From an uncultured Clostridia bacterium (GTDB taxonomy: Bacteria; Bacillota; Clostridia; TANB77; CAG-508): a stretch of DNA of 14,783 bases. The DNA is taken from positions 1 through 14,783 of the forward strand of contig CATJZH010000082.1 of the NCBI GenBank assembly GCA_949746285.1, read 5' to 3'. Below, in pieces: positions 13,103 to 14,783 of this stretch. The stretch's first letter is position 1, and each line of letters opens with the position of its first letter. The position numbers were made by a program, and so were the translations under genes. The notes below the pieces were generated by a model, which was not told the origin of the DNA, ran no database searches, and worked only from the letters and a program-made list of their open reading frames with translations.

Positions 13103-13108
13103 ATATAC

Positions 13109-13124
13109 AAGTAATATATTACTT
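13109..13124. promoter_or_regulatory. Perfect 16-bp palindrome in the fhs leader
   Basis: AAGTAATATATTACTT reads the same on both strands. It lies 30 bases before the fhs ATG and just past the possible -10 at 13097-13102, in a place suited to a dimeric repressor. It is all A/T apart from one G/C pair at each end, so chance cannot be excluded. Confidence 0.4.
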
Positions 13125-13154
13125 TTAGAAATTAAAAAGATAGGTGGTGTTATA

Positions 13155-14783
13155 ATGACAGATATTGAAATAGCTAGAAATGTAGAATTAGAAAAAATTG
13201 CAAAAATTGCTGAGAAATACGACATAAATGAGGAATATCTTGAAGTTTATGGAAAATATAAGGCAAAGATTTCAAATGAATTTATACAGAAAGTTAAAAA
13301 TAATAGGGATGGTAAATTAGTTTTGGTAACAGCAATAAATCCTACACCACTTGGAGAAGGAAAGACTACAGTTGCAATTGGTTTAGCTGATGCTTTAAAT
13401 ATTATTGGGAAAAAAGCTGTATTGGCATTAAGAGAACCGTCACTTGGACCAGTTTTTGGAATAAAGGGTGGAGCAACAGGTGGAGGACATGCCCAAGTTG
13501 CACCAATGGAGGACATAAATTTACATTTTACTGGAGATATTCATGCTATAACAGCAGCTAATAATTTATTAGCTGCTATGATAGATAATCATATTTATTA
13601 TGGAAATAAATTAGGATTTAAAAAAGTAATTTGGAAAAGATGTGTAGACTTAAATGATAGAGCCTTAAGAGAAATAGAAATAGGTCTTTCAAAAGAAAAA
13701 AGAATGAAAAAAAGAGAAGATGGTTTTGATATTTCTGTTGCTTCTGAAATTATGGCAATATTTTGTTTATCAAAAGATATAAAAGATTTAGAAAGAAGAC
13801 TAGGAAATATTATAGTTGGATACAATGAAGTAGATGAACCAATATTTGCAAGAGACTTAAAAGCAGAAGGAGCATTAACAGTTTTATTAAAAGATGCTAT
13901 AAATCCAAATATTGTACAAACTCTAGAACACAATTTGGCTGTTGTTCATGGAGGTCCTTTTGCTAATATAGCACATGGATGTAACAGCATAATTGCTACT
14001 AAACTAGCTTTAAAATTAGGAGATTATGTTATTACTGAAGCAGGTTTTGGAGCAGATTTAGGTGCAGAAAAATTTGTAAATATAAAATGTAGAAAAGCTG
14101 GACTTAACCCATCAGCTTGTGTATGTGTTGCAACTTTAAAAGCACTTAAATATCATGGTGGAGCAAAACAAAGTGAATGTTCAAATGAAAATATTGAAGC
14201 TCTAAATATAGGAATTGAAAATCTAAAAAGACATATTGATAATATTAAAAATAAATATGGATTAACACCTATTGTAGCAATAAATAAATATAAAGAAGAT
14301 TCAGATAAAGAAATTGAATTTTTACAAATTAAATTAGAAGAAATAGGAATTGATTTAAGTTTAGCAGAAGTTTGGGCAAAAGGAGGAAAAGGAGCGACTG
14401 ATTTAGCAGAAAAAGTTGTATATTTGGTAGAAAAAGAAAATAAAATTAATTTTGTTTATGATGATGATGATGATATAAAAACTAAAATTGAAAAAGTTTC
14501 AAAAGAAGTTTATGGAGCAGAAGGAGTAGAATATTCAGATGAAGCTCTTGATGAAATAGCAAGAATAGAAAAAAATGGATATGGAAAATACCCAGTATGT
14601 ATTGCTAAAACACAATATTCATTTTCTGATGATGCTAAAAACTTGTTGTGTGATAAACCTTTTAATATACATATTAAAGAAGTAGTTGTAAAAAATGGAG
14701 CAGAATTTGTGGTAGTAAAAACAGGAAAAATATTTACTATGCCAGGACTTCCAGAAATACCTTCAGCAGAAAGAATTAAAATA
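13155..14783 (+). CDS. fhs: Formate-tetrahydrofolate ligase (3' end cut by the window)
   Basis: 543 residues of the ATP-dependent ligase that joins formate to tetrahydrofolate, giving 10-formyl-THF for purine synthesis, initiator tRNA formylation and, in acetogens, the Wood-Ljungdahl methyl branch. The frame is open to the last base. Visible are the ATP loop PTPLGEGKTT (63-72), REPSLGPVFGIKGGATGGGHAQVAPMEDINLHFTGD (about 95-130), EHNLAVVHGGPFANIAHGCNS (about 257-277), EAGFGADLGAEKF and, at the edge, TGKIFTMPGLPEIPSAERIKI. The family usually has about 556 residues, so only a dozen or so are missing. A run of five Asp (GAT/GAC repeats near 14460) is a local composition quirk. ATG 13155 has AGGTGG in front. 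Confidence 0.96.
   Translation, partial: MTDIEIARNVELEKIAKIAEKYDINEEYLEVYGKYKAKISNEFIQKVKNNRDGKLVLVTAINPTPLGEGKTTVAIGLADALNIIGKKAVLALREPSLGPVFGIKGGATGGGHAQVAPMEDINLHFTGDIHAITAANNLLAAMIDNHIYYGNKLGFKKVIWKRCVDLNDRALREIEIGLSKEKRMKKREDGFDISVASEIMAIFCLSKDIKDLERRLGNIIVGYNEVDEPIFARDLKAEGALTVLLKDAINPNIVQTLEHNLAVVHGGPFANIAHGCNSIIATKLALKLGDYVITEAGFGADLGAEKFVNIKCRKAGLNPSACVCVATLKALKYHGGAKQSECSNENIEALNIGIENLKRHIDNIKNKYGLTPIVAINKYKEDSDKEIEFLQIKLEEIGIDLSLAEVWAKGGKGATDLAEKVVYLVEKENKINFVYDDDDDIKTKIEKVSKEVYGAEGVEYSDEALDEIARIEKNGYGKYPVCIAKTQYSFSDDAKNLLCDKPFNIHIKEVVVKNGAEFVVVKTGKIFTMPGLPEIPSAERIKI

Noticed and set aside
14455..14478. GAT triplet run in fhs as a microsatellite or insertion.
   Set aside because: The reading frame and alignment to the usual Fhs sequence hold without extra residues; it encodes five Asp in a variable surface region.
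1..14783. CRISPR array, tRNA, rRNA or prophage genes.
   Set aside because: No regularly spaced repeats, cloverleaf or rRNA stretches, integrase or phage structural genes were seen on either strand.

Overview
This is AT-rich DNA (about 27% GC in the coding lines I counted) with A-rich AAGGAGG-type ribosome binding sites and frequent TTG starts. The gene set is that of a low-GC Gram-positive bacterium, most likely a clostridial member of the Firmicutes: remA, rpoZ, yicC/yloC, the asp23-amaP-DUF2273 trio, nusB-xseA-xseB and formate-tetrahydrofolate ligase. I cannot name a genus. Most of the window is chromosomal housekeeping DNA on the + strand.

Layout. (1) Bases 2-562 are the end of a GNAT acetyltransferase with a YoaP-like C-terminal domain, closed by a terminator. 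(2) An operon at 657-4057 runs from an extended -10 promoter through rsmE, a four-helix membrane protein, a YicC/YloC family RNase, remA, rpoZ and a guanylate kinase, and ends at a strong hairpin (4067-4102). (3) At 4139-4867 an unrecognised gene lies on the - strand. It is markedly richer in GC (about 42%), has its own near-consensus promoter and shares the terminator with the operon before it. It sits where coaBC is found in Bacillus subtilis. (4) priA-def-fmt (5082-8792) follows from its own promoter. (5) asp23-amaP-DUF2273-nusB-xseA-(unknown membrane-anchored protein)-xseB-DUF212 (8891-13084) follows from another promoter. (6) fhs starts at 13155 and runs off the right edge, lacking only about a dozen residues.

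How they work together. The core genes serve translation (rsmE, def, fmt), transcription (rpoZ, nusB), RNA turnover (YicC), nucleotide and one-carbon metabolism (gmk, fhs; Fhs makes the 10-formyl-THF that Fmt uses), replication restart and repair (priA, xseA, xseB) and envelope stress or matrix control (asp23/amaP, remA).

The least ordinary parts are the reverse-strand gene at 4139-4867, a gapped 22-base motif occurring identically in two intergenic spacers (2925-2952 and 11781-11808), and a hairpin lying exactly between the Shine-Dalgarno sequence and the start codon of the unknown gene at 11852. I found no tRNA, rRNA, CRISPR array or insertion sequence.
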